DNA of 36,644 nucleotides from Candidatus Bipolaricaulota bacterium (GCA_030603215.1 JAUVYF010000007.1:1-36644); one strand, 5' to 3'; shown: positions 1-9,440, counted from the stretch's first letter. Translations and numbers: made by a program. Notes: generated by a model from the sequence alone, not told the origin.

Positions 1-178
1 AGCTATTGGGCGTCTTTTCGTGTACGAAAACCCAGGTAGCCTCATCTAAGAGATGTACTCGAAATGGAAGGATTACCCCGTGGAATAGGAAAGATGATGT
101 TCGACCACGGATATCTAGTTAGAAGGGAATGGACATGTTGGGAGCTTCGCCTTGACATTGGGCCTTTGTGCGCAGCGT

Positions 179-769
179 TCAAGCGGTACTCCTTCGGCTA
201 CCCGGTTCAGTACATGGGACCCTCTGACGACACAAAGGGCAATCCTCTGGAGCATAGAGCTCGAGTTCCATTCTTGCTAGGGAGATAACGGGGAACTCCA
301 AAGTGTTGTCACCAACTTGTCGGTCAACGATGCAAGCGATTCCCATAACTCTTCCCTGCCACGCTGTTACTACCTGGGCTACTTCGAGCGAAGAGCGCCC
401 AGTAGTTACCACATCTTCCGCTATGAGCACTCTGTCCCCAGGGAGGATTTGGAAGCCTCGAGGTAGCGTCATCTGGTTTGCCTTTCTTTCGGTAAAAATC
501 CCTCGCACTTCAAGGCACCTGGCTAGTTCGTATGCAACAATGATCCCACCCAAAGCGGGGCCAATTACCGCGTCGATGGTCCCAAATGCACTAGCTTTTT
601 CTGCCAGCATCAGGCATATCCGGTGGGCTAGGGCTGGATATTGCAGGAGTTTAGCACACTGAATGAATCTATTGGTATGCTTTCCGGACGACAACAGAAA
701 ATGGCCTTCCAAAAAGGCGCCAGTGGATTGGAGCAAAGTTAGAACATCTCTACTGATGGGCACAGCCAC
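179..769 (-). CDS. pyrE: Orotate phosphoribosyltransferase
   Basis: PRPP-binding motif VLIAEDVVTTGRS, N-terminal FLLSSGKHT, C-terminal CPLC...PGSR tail; last gene of an overlapping pyr operon. Confidence 0.93.
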   Translation of the reverse strand: MAVPISRDVLTLLQSTGAFLEGHFLLSSGKHTNRFIQCAKLLQYPALAHRICLMLAEKASAFGTIDAVIGPALGGIIVAYELARCLEVRGIFTERKANQMTLPRGFQILPGDRVLIAEDVVTTGRSSLEVAQVVTAWQGRVMGIACIVDRQVGDNTLEFPVISLARMELELYAPEDCPLCRQRVPCTEPGSRRSTA

Positions 770-1658
770 GAATATCCTCCCAACTTTTAATTGACTCGTT
801 TTCCATAAAGGTAGTTAGTCCCTCTGTGATTTTTATCCCGCAGAACGGATCTATGAAGTTTGCTGTGCCGATCTGTACAGCATAGGCTCCAGCCATGATG
901 AACTCCACCGCGTCCTGCCAATTTGTGATCCCTCCGACGCCTATGACGGGTATCTCTAAGGCTAGTGAAAGTTCATAAACTATTCCTAGAGTAATGGGTT
1001 TAATGGCAGGCCCGGAGAGCCCTGCAAAAATGTTTCTAAACACGGGCTTGCGCTCGGTAATATCGATTGCCATTGCTCGAAATGTGTTTGCCGCACAGAC
1101 GGCATTTGCTCCTTCGGCTTGTATCGCTCTCGCTAGCTGCAAACTACTACCCTCGCCAGTTGGGGACAGCTTGACCCATAGCGGTTTCTTACATGCCTTT
1201 CTTGCTTCACGCACCACTCTCGCTGTTCTTGCTATCTGTTCGCCTGTGATGGGCTGACCGGGGATATTTGGACAGGAGATGTTTATCTCAATAGCATCGA
1301 CTGAAGTATTGGAGAGCTTTCGCACTACTTGTCCATATTCCTTCACCGTGTTACCCCATACATTGGCGATTACTACGAGCCCCATTTCTTTCATTTTCGG
1401 GAGATCTTCCTCAACAAAGCTAGTTACCCCAGGATTCTGAAGGCCAATGGAATTTAGGAGGCCGCAAGGTGTTTCCCAGAGACGAGGCCCGGGATTTCCC
1501 TGTTGAGGGTGGAGGGTTAGCCCCTTTGTGCATATGGCGCCCAGGCGTGACGTATCATAGAGTTGGCTGTACTCTTGGCCGAAACCAAATGTGCCTGAAG
1601 CTGCAATGACGGGGTTTCTTAGGGCGAGGTTTCCGATCTGAACCGAAAGATTAATCAT
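750..1658 (-). CDS. pyrD: Dihydroorotate dehydrogenase, class 1B catalytic subunit
   Basis: NPVIAASGTFGFG, EINISCPN, GVGGITNWQDAVEFIMAGA motifs; adjacent pyrK. Confidence 0.93.
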   Translation of the reverse strand: MINLSVQIGNLALRNPVIAASGTFGFGQEYSQLYDTSRLGAICTKGLTLHPQQGNPGPRLWETPCGLLNSIGLQNPGVTSFVEEDLPKMKEMGLVVIANVWGNTVKEYGQVVRKLSNTSVDAIEINISCPNIPGQPITGEQIARTARVVREARKACKKPLWVKLSPTGEGSSLQLARAIQAEGANAVCAANTFRAMAIDITERKPVFRNIFAGLSGPAIKPITLGIVYELSLALEIPVIGVGGITNWQDAVEFIMAGAYAVQIGTANFIDPFCGIKITEGLTTFMENESIKSWEDIRGCAHQ

Positions 1659-2382
1659 CCCAGATTACATCCTTGGCGCGGAATACAGGTCCATCTTGGC
1701 AGACACGGCGTAGGCCTTGGGTTGTTCTCACCATACAACCCAAGCAAGCGCCGATTCCGCAAGCCATCCTTTCTTCTAGAGAGACAAATAGTGGCACTCC
1801 TGCATTTTGACACGGGTGACGCAAAGCTTCTAGCATCGCGTAGGGGCCACAAGCATAGCATGTGTCATAGCCATGTGGCTGGAACACATTGCTGATCAGC
1901 CCCTTCTGCCCATTTTCACCGGATTCGGAAGATACATATAACTGCTTAGCGACCTGCTCAAAGGTTCTTAATAGAAACGGCTTGGCGTGAAAACCAAGGT
2001 AGACATCCACTTTGCCAAACACCTTAGCAGTATAAAACAATGGGGCAATCCCTGATCCTCCTCCAACTAGAGCGATCTGGTCACCCTGCTGGTTCCAGCC
2101 ATTACCCAAGGGGCCAAATAGGACGAGCTTGTCTCCCGGTAAAAGACGAGCCAAGAGCTGTGTGCCTTGCCCCTGCATTGCGTAAAGGAAGGAAAGCAAC
2201 TTGTCGGTGCGGTCAAAGACGCTCATTGGGCGGGAAAGGGGCGGGTTGATCCCCCATGCTCGCAACATATAGAATTGGCCCGGTTTAGCTGGAAAGGCTC
2301 CCTGCACCCGTAGCAAAAACATATCTGGGGCAACTTGGTCATTGGCTATTACTGGTGCCGTTCTAACATCTATCTTGTCCAT
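1651..2382 (-). CDS. pyrK: Dihydroorotate dehydrogenase electron transfer subunit (FAD/2Fe-2S)
   Basis: PGQFYMLRAW, RPMSVFD, C-terminal ERMACGIGACLGCMV iron-sulfur motif; overlaps pyrD. Confidence 0.93.
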   Translation of the reverse strand: MDKIDVRTAPVIANDQVAPDMFLLRVQGAFPAKPGQFYMLRAWGINPPLSRPMSVFDRTDKLLSFLYAMQGQGTQLLARLLPGDKLVLFGPLGNGWNQQGDQIALVGGGSGIAPLFYTAKVFGKVDVYLGFHAKPFLLRTFEQVAKQLYVSSESGENGQKGLISNVFQPHGYDTCYACGPYAMLEALRHPCQNAGVPLFVSLEERMACGIGACLGCMVRTTQGLRRVCQDGPVFRAKDVIWDD

Positions 2383-3227
2383 TGCCGAATATCCTTCTTC
2401 ATTCTTAGCGTTGCTTCACGTGCATAGTCATCGAACCGACGGTCTGCATCCGCTCTATTCTTATGTGCGCCTAGAATTGATCGAGAGGCATTGATCAGGG
2501 CTCCATTTCCGTGAATAAACGCTTTGCTCACTTCTTGTCCCCCAGCACCTTGAGCTCCGTAACCGGGGATCAGAAGGAAAAGCCCAGGGAAAGACCGTCG
2601 TATCATGGCTAACTCTTGGCTTCCAGTGGCTCCCACTACGCCGCCAATAAGGCTGTATCCATGGCTTCCTCGGTAGTCCTTTCCCCACTCTGAGACCCGC
2701 CTGGCTACGTGCATGAACAGAGGCTGGTTTATACAATGCAGATCTTGGAAATCTTCTGCCGAAATATTGGAGGTTCTTATCAAAATGAAAACCCCCTTTT
2801 CTTTCTGCTCCAAATATGGAAGAAAAGGGGTGATGGCGTCGGATCCCACATAGGGGTTAAGGGTAACAAAATCGGTCTCAAAATCTCCCGAAAAGTGTGC
2901 CTGAGCATACATTTCCCCGGTGGAGGCAATATCGCCGCGCTTGATGTCGCCGATCACAATTGTTCCTTTACCTCTAGCGTATCGAATGGTATCCCGGTAA
3001 CAGGAAAGTCCCTCTACTCCTAGTGATTCATAATGTGCGATCTGTACCTTATAGCAGGAGACCAAATCCACGGTTGCGTCAATTATCCTCCGATTGAATT
3101 CAAGGATAGCGCTCGGGATTGCTGGCTCCGCGGCGAGGACTTGTGGCAGGAGTTTAGGTGATGTGTCTAATCCAACGCAGACCGGTCCGCATTTTTCCAC
3201 TGCGTCGAATAACCTATCAATAATCAT
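2370..3227 (-). CDS. pyrF: Orotidine 5'-phosphate decarboxylase, type 2
   Basis: VCVGLDTSP, VIGDIKRGDIAST, IPGYGAQGAGG motifs; first gene of the pyr operon. Confidence 0.9.
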   Translation of the reverse strand: MIIDRLFDAVEKCGPVCVGLDTSPKLLPQVLAAEPAIPSAILEFNRRIIDATVDLVSCYKVQIAHYESLGVEGLSCYRDTIRYARGKGTIVIGDIKRGDIASTGEMYAQAHFSGDFETDFVTLNPYVGSDAITPFLPYLEQKEKGVFILIRTSNISAEDFQDLHCINQPLFMHVARRVSEWGKDYRGSHGYSLIGGVVGATGSQELAMIRRSFPGLFLLIPGYGAQGAGGQEVSKAFIHGNGALINASRSILGAHKNRADADRRFDDYAREATLRMKKDIRQWTR

Positions 3228-3332
3228 CGAAACTCATTTGTTTGACCCTGCCATCAAGGCAGACAATCTCCGAATGAAGAAGACGTTCGTTGTTTATCTG
3301 AGCCTCCCTTAGGTAAGTGAACTCTGAGGGGA

Positions 3333-3338
3333 ATTATA
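3333..3338 (-). promoter_or_regulatory. Candidate -10 box (TATAAT on minus strand) of pyr operon promoter
   Basis: ATTATA on + strand about 105 bp upstream of pyrF; -35 match weak. Confidence 0.4.
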
Positions 3339-3384
3339 AGTGTGCCTTAGGCATAGAGCAAGGTTACACATTGCCGGTTATTCA

Positions 3385-3413
3385 ATGCCAAGTCACCTGA
3401 TAGGTAGTATAAT
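3385..3413 (+). promoter_or_regulatory. Candidate sigma70-type promoter of xpt-guaA (ATGCCA-17-TATAAT)
   Basis: Perfect TATAAT at 3408-3413, 4/6 -35 at 3385-3390 with 17-bp spacing; 40 bp upstream of xpt ATG. Confidence 0.5.
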
Positions 3414-3453
3414 AAACTATGGATGAGTACGAAAAAGGTGGTATAAGAGGTCA

Positions 3454-4029
3454 ATGAATAGACTTACACAATGGATTTGCCGCGAGGGAAGGGTCATAAG
3501 TCCTGAGTTTCTTCGGGTGGATGGGTTTCTCAACCATCAGATCGCCCCAGCCTTTGTGGAAGAGGCTGGAAAACAGCTTGCAAACAGGTTCTGTAAAGCT
3601 GATGTTAGCTGTGTTCTTACTGCTGAAGCGGCGGGAAATGTGATCGCCTATGAGGTAGCCCGAAGGCTGCAGGCACATGCCCTTTATGCCAAGAAGGGGC
3701 GAACAGCGACCATGGCCAACCCTCTTGTTCGAACTGTGCGGTCACCAACCAAAGGTACTGAGACAGAGCTTGCCGTATCTGGGGATTACCTTAAGTCAGG
3801 AGAACGTGTTCTTATCGTAGATGACTTTCTTTACCGGGGGCTCACAAGTACTGCTCTTGCAGAGATGGTTAGGGAGAGTGGCGCAGAGCTTGTTGGTTTT
3901 GGTTTTGTGATCGAGAAAAGATTCGCGAAAGGCCGTGAGGTTCTGGGGAAGTTTGGCGTTTCAGTTACAAGTTTGGCCTCTGTGGTGCGGATGGATCCCA
4001 ATAGTGGAAGAATCGATTTTGAAGAATAG
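3454..4029 (+). CDS. xpt: Xanthine phosphoribosyltransferase
   Basis: FLNHQIAP, ERVLIVDDFLYRG PRPP motif, FVIEKRFAKGR; resembles Bacillus Xpt; followed by guaA. Confidence 0.88.
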   Translation: MNRLTQWICREGRVISPEFLRVDGFLNHQIAPAFVEEAGKQLANRFCKADVSCVLTAEAAGNVIAYEVARRLQAHALYAKKGRTATMANPLVRTVRSPTKGTETELAVSGDYLKSGERVLIVDDFLYRGLTSTALAEMVRESGAELVGFGFVIEKRFAKGREVLGKFGVSVTSLASVVRMDPNSGRIDFEE

Positions 4030-4066
4030 GAATCAGCTAAACTTCCTATATCTAGAGTCTTAGCCA

Positions 4067-5581
4067 ATGAGCATAGTAATTCTTGATTTTGGCTCTCAGT
4101 ATACACCGTTAATTGCCCGACGCCTGCGAGAACTTCGAGTGTATTCAGTCGTCTTGCCTGGTACATCACCGGTTGAGGAAATCTGTACACAAGAGCCCCA
4201 AGCCCTTATTTTTTCGGGTGGTCCGGCCTCAGTCTTTGATAGTGATGCCCCCTTGCCTGATCCAAGAGTTTATGATCTGGATATTCCCATCCTGGGAATT
4301 TGTTATGGCATGTATTTGCTTGCCCAGCATTTCGAAGGCCAGATGAAGCAGATTGGCCGCCGTGAATATGGCAAAGCCCTTCTAACTCACTGTGAGGGCC
4401 CTTTATTCGCTGGGTTTCCTGGAGAAACGCAGGTTTGGATGAGTCACTCCGGTACAGTTACTGCTTTACCATCGGGCTGGCGAGTGGTAGCTGCTACCAA
4501 GGAGAATCCCGTGGCAGCAATCGAGTGTCCTGATGCCCGTTACTTTGGGGTTCAGTTCCATCCCGAGGTGGTTCACACTGTGGAAGGGAGGCTGATGCTA
4601 GAAAATTTTCTTCAGGCTATGAAGATTCCGCGTGATTGGGTACCCGAGCACACACTGGAGCTGTTGGTTCGGGAAGTGAAGGAAAAGGTTGGTTCAGGGC
4701 GAGTCTTGCTCGCTCTCTCTGGGGGGGTGGATTCAAGCACCCTGGCCTTGCTCCTTGCCCATGCAGGTATAGAACACATAGCGGTATTTGTTGATCACGG
4801 GCTCCTGCGTCAGGGAGAGCGAGCTGAAGTCGAGCAAGCACTGCATGCTCTTGGGGTTAACGTGATCACGGTAGATGCAGCAGGACAGTTCATCCAGGCA
4901 CTGCAGGATGTTTGGGATCCTGAAGAGAAACGCAAGATTATCGGACAAGAGTTTATCACAGTGTTAGAAGAGAAAGCTCGCGAATATGGACCATTCCAAT
5001 TTCTAGCCCAAGGAACGCTTTACCCAGACGTAATCGAATCTGCGGGTGGAGCAGGCACAGCCAGCATAAAGAGCCACCATAATGTAGGGGGGCTTCCAAA
5101 GGAACTAGTTTTCAAGCTTCTCGAACCGTTACGATTCTTGTTCAAGGATGAGGTGCGGGAGCTGGCCCGTTTACTTGGGCTTCCTGATGCAATTCGCTTA
5201 CGGCATCCTTTTCCTGGGCCTGGACTTGCGATCCGTATCTTGGGTGAAGTTACGCAAGAAAAACTGGAAGTCTTACGTCAAGCCGATGCCATTTTTATTG
5301 AAGCGCTTCGGATGACTAACCTTTACCAGGATGTTTGGCAGGCTCTTGCGGTCTTGACCCCGTGGCATAGCGTTGGAGTTATGGGCGATGAACGTCACTA
5401 CGGCTATGTGCTGGCCCTGCGGGCGGTAACAGGAGTTGATGGGATGACCGCTGACTGGGCTCGACTTCCCGCAGAATTCCTCGACAAGGTGGCTCGGAAG
5501 ATTACGTGTCAGGTTCCTGAGGTTGGACGGGTTGTCTATGACATAACTAGCAAGCCGCCGGCTACTATTGAATGGGAGTAA
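4067..5581 (+). CDS. guaA: GMP synthase (glutamine-hydrolysing)
   Basis: GATase motifs GICYGMY and [11 protein letters not shown]-loop [12 protein letters not shown]-terminal [12 protein letters not shown]. Confidence 0.96.
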   Translation: MSIVILDFGSQYTPLIARRLRELRVYSVVLPGTSPVEEICTQEPQALIFSGGPASVFDSDAPLPDPRVYDLDIPILGICYGMYLLAQHFEGQMKQIGRREYGKALLTHCEGPLFAGFPGETQVWMSHSGTVTALPSGWRVVAATKENPVAAIECPDARYFGVQFHPEVVHTVEGRLMLENFLQAMKIPRDWVPEHTLELLVREVKEKVGSGRVLLALSGGVDSSTLALLLAHAGIEHIAVFVDHGLLRQGERAEVEQALHALGVNVITVDAAGQFIQALQDVWDPEEKRKIIGQEFITVLEEKAREYGPFQFLAQGTLYPDVIESAGGAGTASIKSHHNVGGLPKELVFKLLEPLRFLFKDEVRELARLLGLPDAIRLRHPFPGPGLAIRILGEVTQEKLEVLRQADAIFIEALRMTNLYQDVWQALAVLTPWHSVGVMGDERHYGYVLALRAVTGVDGMTADWARLPAEFLDKVARKITCQVPEVGRVVYDITSKPPATIEWE

Positions 5582-5746
5582 TTATTACTTGGAGGGCGTG
5601 GGACAAAGAAGCTGGCTGGCGCTACGCATAATATCAGTCAAGTGCGTAGCGGCAGGCTTTGCTTGGCAGTTCACTTGTTTAATGCGATAGAAAGAATCGA
5701 TCAAGTGGCTTCCTGGTTCCTCGCAGTTAAGGCAAGGTAACCCAGA

Positions 5747-5771
5747 GAAAGACTCATAAGATGAGTCTTTC
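5747..5771. repeat. Perfect 11-bp foldback downstream of guaA (loop AAG)
   Basis: GAAAGACTCAT-AAG-ATGAGTCTTTC; no clear T-run, so terminator function uncertain. Confidence 0.5.
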
Positions 5772-6108
5772 GCAAAGCCGTAGAGAATACAGAGCGTGAG
5801 AACAAATAATCCTTGGCAAGCTAAGCTTAGCGCCTTGAGTGAGTGAAACGAACGAGTGAGAAAAGGCATATTACTCTCGCAAAGACGCAGAGAACGCAGG
5901 GGAAGACAGTAATAAGTGATGGGTAATGAGTGATGGGTGAAAAGCAAAGACATCTAAATGCTAAAGACAGATACATTTAACCGCAGAGGACGCAGAGGAC
6001 GCTGAGGAAACCAGGAAAGAAAGTTATTAGTTCCCAGTAGTCAGTTGTCAGACCGTTCGTAGCGTTGGAAAACAGTTGAGTAGTTGATTGGTGGAATAGT
6101 TAAATGGT

Positions 6109-6161
6109 GAGAACCAGTAAGATTGCTTGCTTAAGTGTTTCTCCACTCTGTACTGGTTCTC
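6109..6161. repeat. Perfect 11-bp inverted repeat GAGAACCAGTA/TACTGGTTCTC with 31-nt loop
   Basis: Arms 6109-6119 and 6151-6161. Confidence 0.75.
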
Positions 6162-6173
6162 TGTAGTTACTCT

Positions 6174-6210
6174 TCAGGGACTGGCTCGTTAAAAACCAGC
6201 CAGTCCCTGA
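6174..6210. repeat. Perfect 13-bp foldback TCAGGGACTGGCT/AGCCAGTCCCTGA with 11-nt loop
   Basis: Arms 6174-6186 and 6198-6210; imperfect second copy at 36287-36337. Confidence 0.8.
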
Positions 6211-6395
6211 CCAGCAACGTAGCGGGAACGGTCAGACCGTCTGTAGCGTGGGAACCTGTGTCCGACGTTAGAGACAACGCTGCACATAAAGTGCGACATT
6301 GCGCAAATTTTTAGTTGTCAGTTCGTCCTTCCTTTCTTAACCAATCAACCATTTAGCTCGCCTTTGCCTTTCACCCGTCACCATTCGTCGACATC

Positions 6396-6490
6396 TGGAT
6401 GCCGGGTCAAGTCCGGCATGACAGTATGCGTCGTCATTCCGGTGAACCCCGGATCGGGTTCCAGGGCAGGCGCTGGAATCCAGCGCAATA
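6396..6490. repeat. Dispersed hairpin repeat (ATGCCGG..CCGGCAT; GCGCTGG-AAT-CCAGCGC)
   Basis: tggatgccgggtcaagtccggcatgacagt...gtcattccggtgaaccccggatcgggttccagg; resembles the widespread 'CTGGATTCC..GGAATGACG' intergenic repeats. Confidence 0.65.
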
Positions 6491-6672
6491 GTGGTTCTAC
6501 GTTACACATCACTGTTCTTCGACTCCCGACTATGTTCTCCCTTAATCCGTACTCCTTGATCCTTAATCCTGTCTTTCGACCTTGGGCGTTGGACTTTGGA
6601 CCTTGGACCATGCCTGGAGCGCGAGGAGCCGGTTTCTCTCCTTCAAAATGATCTAGAACAAGTATTAGCCAG

Positions 6673-7233
6673 TTATCGTGGGAGGGTCACTCCTTGTTGG
6701 TCTTGGTAGGTTGCACCGGTCTCTTTTTCTGCATAGGTGCGTAATGGCCTTCTGCCTTGGAAAAAGACCACCTGGGTTATTCCTTGATGAATGTGAAGCC
6801 GGATCGGAAGAGGTGAAAGGTTGGCAAGTTCGAGGGTAAGTTTCCCCTTCCATCCTGGCTCAAGTGGTGTTACATTTACTAGAAGGCCACAGCGAGCATA
6901 GGAGCTTTTTCCCCAACAAACAGCACAAACATTGTCCGGTATGTTGAACCACTCGACAGATTCAGCGAGTACCTGGGAGCCTGCAGCGATTTCAAGAATT
7001 TCATTAACTTCGATCTCTCTGAAGTGCTGCACAGGAAAAGCTATCGGGTCAAGTACGGTGTTGATGCCGCCTAGTGGTACTAAGAACTTGTTTCCTAGTC
7101 GTAGGTCATAGCCAAAACTTCCCAACCCATAGGAAGGTTTCCCTTCTTGAAAAGGAACGAAGGGATCAATCATCGGGTTATTGCGCTTGCATAGGGCAGA
7201 GATTTCGTGATCAGATAAGATACCATTGTTCAT
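6673..7233 (-). CDS. dcd: dCTP deaminase
   Basis: SFGYDLRLGN, LAESVEWFNIPDNV, GKSSYARCGL, PLEPGWKGKLTLEL; overlaps upstream ThyA-like ORF by 4 bp. Confidence 0.9.
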   Translation of the reverse strand: MNNGILSDHEISALCKRNNPMIDPFVPFQEGKPSYGLGSFGYDLRLGNKFLVPLGGINTVLDPIAFPVQHFREIEVNEILEIAAGSQVLAESVEWFNIPDNVCAVCWGKSSYARCGLLVNVTPLEPGWKGKLTLELANLSPLPIRLHIHQGITQVVFFQGRRPLRTYAEKETGATYQDQQGVTLPR

Positions 7234-8051
7234 TTGGCCTCCCTTGCTTTTTCAAAGAAAGGAGCAGCAAAGCTGGTTGTCCATGTACGTTTGTCAAAAG
7301 GTCGGGTTCTTACGGAAGACAGGAATCTCTCAAATTCTTTCCAATCCTTGCCGTAGATATGATAAGAGTCCGAAATATCCATGTATCCTCCGCTATACAC
7401 AGGCTGTTTGATCTGATTTTGCAGTTGCTCTGCGACAGCACGTTGTAAGTCGGTTAATGCCCACATGTTCATAAATGCTGCTCTGAAAGCATCTCTTGAT
7501 CTCCAGTGGGCGTTCATGTTGAGTACTAGACCATCATTGCCAGGAAGTAGGCGAAAGTGGAGGCGCTGAAGACAAGGTGGTTCATCACTGCGCGAATCCC
7601 GTGCAGGAATCCAGGTTATCGCCTGAGCGCGGCGAGTATACGGTGTTTTAGCAAGCTTTCTTACTACGCAGGAAAGTTGGTCAATTTCACCAGCATACGA
7701 GAATAATCGCTGATGGTAGCTGTATGGCCATCTGCCCTCTCCCACGCGGTTATCATGGATACCGTTTACTACTTCCAGGCGGTAGGTCTCCAGGTCTTCC
7801 AGTTTTGCAGGAAAAGATCGATGGATTCGTGGTTCAGCAAGAGGCTCCTTGACTGTTATCATCATCGTGCAATCCTTGCTTGGAGGATCATTAGGGCGAT
7901 CATATTCGGTCTCTACCTCGATTCCGTTCTGCCAAGCCGAAAGAACCGATTTCTCCCAAGCTTCGGGCAGAAGCCTTTCTGAAACATGCAACACCGGAAT
8001 GTGTCCTTTCATCTTGTGTTCTTGGCTCCTCACTGGTTTTGTGTCACTCAT
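7230..8051 (-). CDS. Divergent thymidylate synthase (ThyA) family protein; likely start at internal Met MKGHIP
   Basis: Catalytic-Cys context EPPCLQRLHFRL, RSRDAFRAAFMNM (ThyA RSxDxxxxxPxN-like), GGYMDISDSYHIYG (ThyA HxY-like); coupled to dcd. Confidence 0.75.
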   Translation of the reverse strand: MSDTKPVRSQEHKMKGHIPVLHVSERLLPEAWEKSVLSAWQNGIEVETEYDRPNDPPSKDCTMMITVKEPLAEPRIHRSFPAKLEDLETYRLEVVNGIHDNRVGEGRWPYSYHQRLFSYAGEIDQLSCVVRKLAKTPYTRRAQAITWIPARDSRSDEPPCLQRLHFRLLPGNDGLVLNMNAHWRSRDAFRAAFMNMWALTDLQRAVAEQLQNQIKQPVYSGGYMDISDSYHIYGKDWKEFERFLSSVRTRPFDKRTWTTSFAAPFFEKAREAK

Positions 8052-8116
8052 TACGCACTACAGTTATCAGAAAAGAAAGTTGTCAGTTATCAGTTTTCAG
8101 CAAAGGAAGGAAGCTT

Positions 8117-8209
8117 TCAGCTATCAGCTTTCAGTTCCTGCCATCCAACCATTCAACTATTCAACTATTTAACTGGTGTTGGCTGCCGACTGCTTCTCGA
8201 CTCCCGACT
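8117..8209. repeat. Long direct repeat, copy 1 (93 bp)
   Basis: Matches 8492-8576 except for one additional 8-bp attcaact unit. Confidence 0.85.
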
Positions 8210-8491
8210 CCCGACTGTCTTTTCACCCATCACTCATTGCTGTCCTCTTCTCCCCCTCCCTTTAATTCCCTCCCTCGATCGGGGAGGGAAAATCATTTGA
8301 GATCAGTCATCAGTCGTCAGTTATTCAGAAACAGCTATGAGACCTCTGAAAAACCCTGTTTGCTGTGAATTCTACGCATCTTGCCTGTCAAGATCGGCAG
8401 CCGCAAATCCAGTGCTAGTCTCTGCTTGCACATATTGGCGAAATCCATATCTGTCATATAATTCGGGGATGGCAAGGGCTTTTCAGAGCTC

Positions 8492-8576
8492 TCAGCTATC
8501 AGCTTTCAGTTCCTGCCATCCAACCATTCAACTATTTAACTGGTGTTGGCTGCCGACTGCTTCTCGACTCCCGACT
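8492..8576. repeat. Long direct repeat, copy 2 (85 bp)
   Basis: tcagctatcagctttcagttcctgccatccaaccattcaactatttaactggtgttggctgccgactgcttctcgactcccgact. Confidence 0.85.
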
Positions 8577-8738
8577 ATGTTTTCAACTCAACGAACTCAA
8601 TGACCTCTATCAACCCAACGAACCCAACTGACTCCCGGCTCTTGGTTCTGGACTATCTTCTGTCCTCTAATCCTTAATCCATAATCCTTGATCCTGTATT
8701 TTGCGCTCATCACTCATCACAATTTACCGTTCCTCTCA

Positions 8739-9440
8739 TTAGCGTACCCCTCCCGCAGGAAAAGCACTTTTTATCTGTTCCCAAATCGCACCCAGCTCTT
8801 CCTCTGAGAAAGCTTGCTTATTCTTCCAGGCGGGATCAACCAAGGCTTTGTCCTGTGGTATCACGAACCTCTGTAGATAGTAACGTTTTGCTCCGGAAAC
8901 CATAGGAACTGTCTCCTTTATGTCACCAACAGTGATTGTTGGGGCAATAGTTGTGCGAAACTCGTAATCAGGGGCATTATGAATTATGAGACGGATCGAG
9001 TCTTGGATTGCATTGATATCAACGTGGACTCCCGCTAGTTCGTCATATCGCGCTGGTGGGCCCTTGACGTCCATTGCGACGTAGTCAAGGAGGTGGGCTC
9101 GAAATAGTGCTTCAAGAATCTCAGGCTGTGATCCATTAGTGTCAAGCTTGACTAGAAGACCGAGGTGTTTGGCGCGCGTGATGAATCGGCCTAGGCCAGG
9201 CTGCAGGGTTGGTTCTCCGCCGGTGATAACCAGGGCATCGATGAACCTCTGTCGTTCATGTAAGGTGACGAAGATATCATTTTCCGGGATGAGGTGGAGC
9301 TTGCTCGTTTCCTCTGGCAACACTAATTCTGAGTTATGGCAGAAGGGACAACGAAAATTGCAGGCTGCCGCGTAGGCCAGTGCCGCAATGTGGTCTGGGT
9401 AATCAATTAGCGTCATAGGAAGTAGGTGAGCGAATTTCAC
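8739..9440 (-). CDS. nrdG: Anaerobic ribonucleoside-triphosphate reductase activating protein (radical SAM)
   Basis: CNFRCPFCHN radical SAM motif, VITGGEPTLQPGL; directly downstream of nrdD. Confidence 0.9.
   Translation of the reverse strand: MKFAHLLPMTLIDYPDHIAALAYAAACNFRCPFCHNSELVLPEETSKLHLIPENDIFVTLHERQRFIDALVITGGEPTLQPGLGRFITRAKHLGLLVKLDTNGSQPEILEALFRAHLLDYVAMDVKGPPARYDELAGVHVDINAIQDSIRLIIHNAPDYEFRTTIAPTITVGDIKETVPMVSGAKRYYLQRFVIPQDKALVDPAWKNKQAFSEEELGAIWEQIKSAFPAGGVR

Larger units (their letters stand above)
5870..6660. repeat. Repeat-word island A
   Basis: Degenerate words: aaccgcagaggacgcagaggacgctgagg, gtgatgggtaatgagtgatgggtga, gttgattggtgg, gactcccgac, cttaatccgtactccttgatccttaatcctg; several foldbacks. 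Confidence 0.8.
8050..8735. repeat. Repeat-word island B
   Basis: Runs of ttatcagttttcagc, accattcaactattcaactatttaactgg, actcccgactcccgactg, taatccttaatccataatccttgatcctg, catcactcatcac. Confidence 0.8.

Noticed and set aside
15-30. Palindrome TTTTCGTGTACGAAAA at window start
   Set aside because: Short and isolated at the window edge; context insufficient.
994-1257. Antisense ORFs inside pyrD, pyrF, recJ, proS and other confident genes
   Set aside because: Shadow ORFs opposite clearly conserved coding sequence.
3300-3453. Purine riboswitch upstream of xpt-guaA
   Set aside because: Conserved purine-riboswitch core sequences not found; only a promoter is visible.
5585-5953. 122-aa ORF on minus strand (MSLLFTHHSLPITYYCLPLRSLRLCESN...)
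   Set aside because: Its first part is a translation of the repeat words (HHSLPITYY, LRSLRLCE); no domain or RBS support.
5870-6110. CRISPR-like repetition
   Set aside because: Repeats are degenerate, 7-9 bp, without constant spacers or cas genes.
6364-6651. 95-aa and overlapping 77-aa ORFs
   Set aside because: Translate hairpin and repeat words on both strands; no support as genes.
7986-8603. Several overlapping ORFs (104, 107, 109, 88 aa)
   Set aside because: Low-complexity peptides from repeats (PSNHSTIQLFN, SRLPTPDCL); not real proteins.
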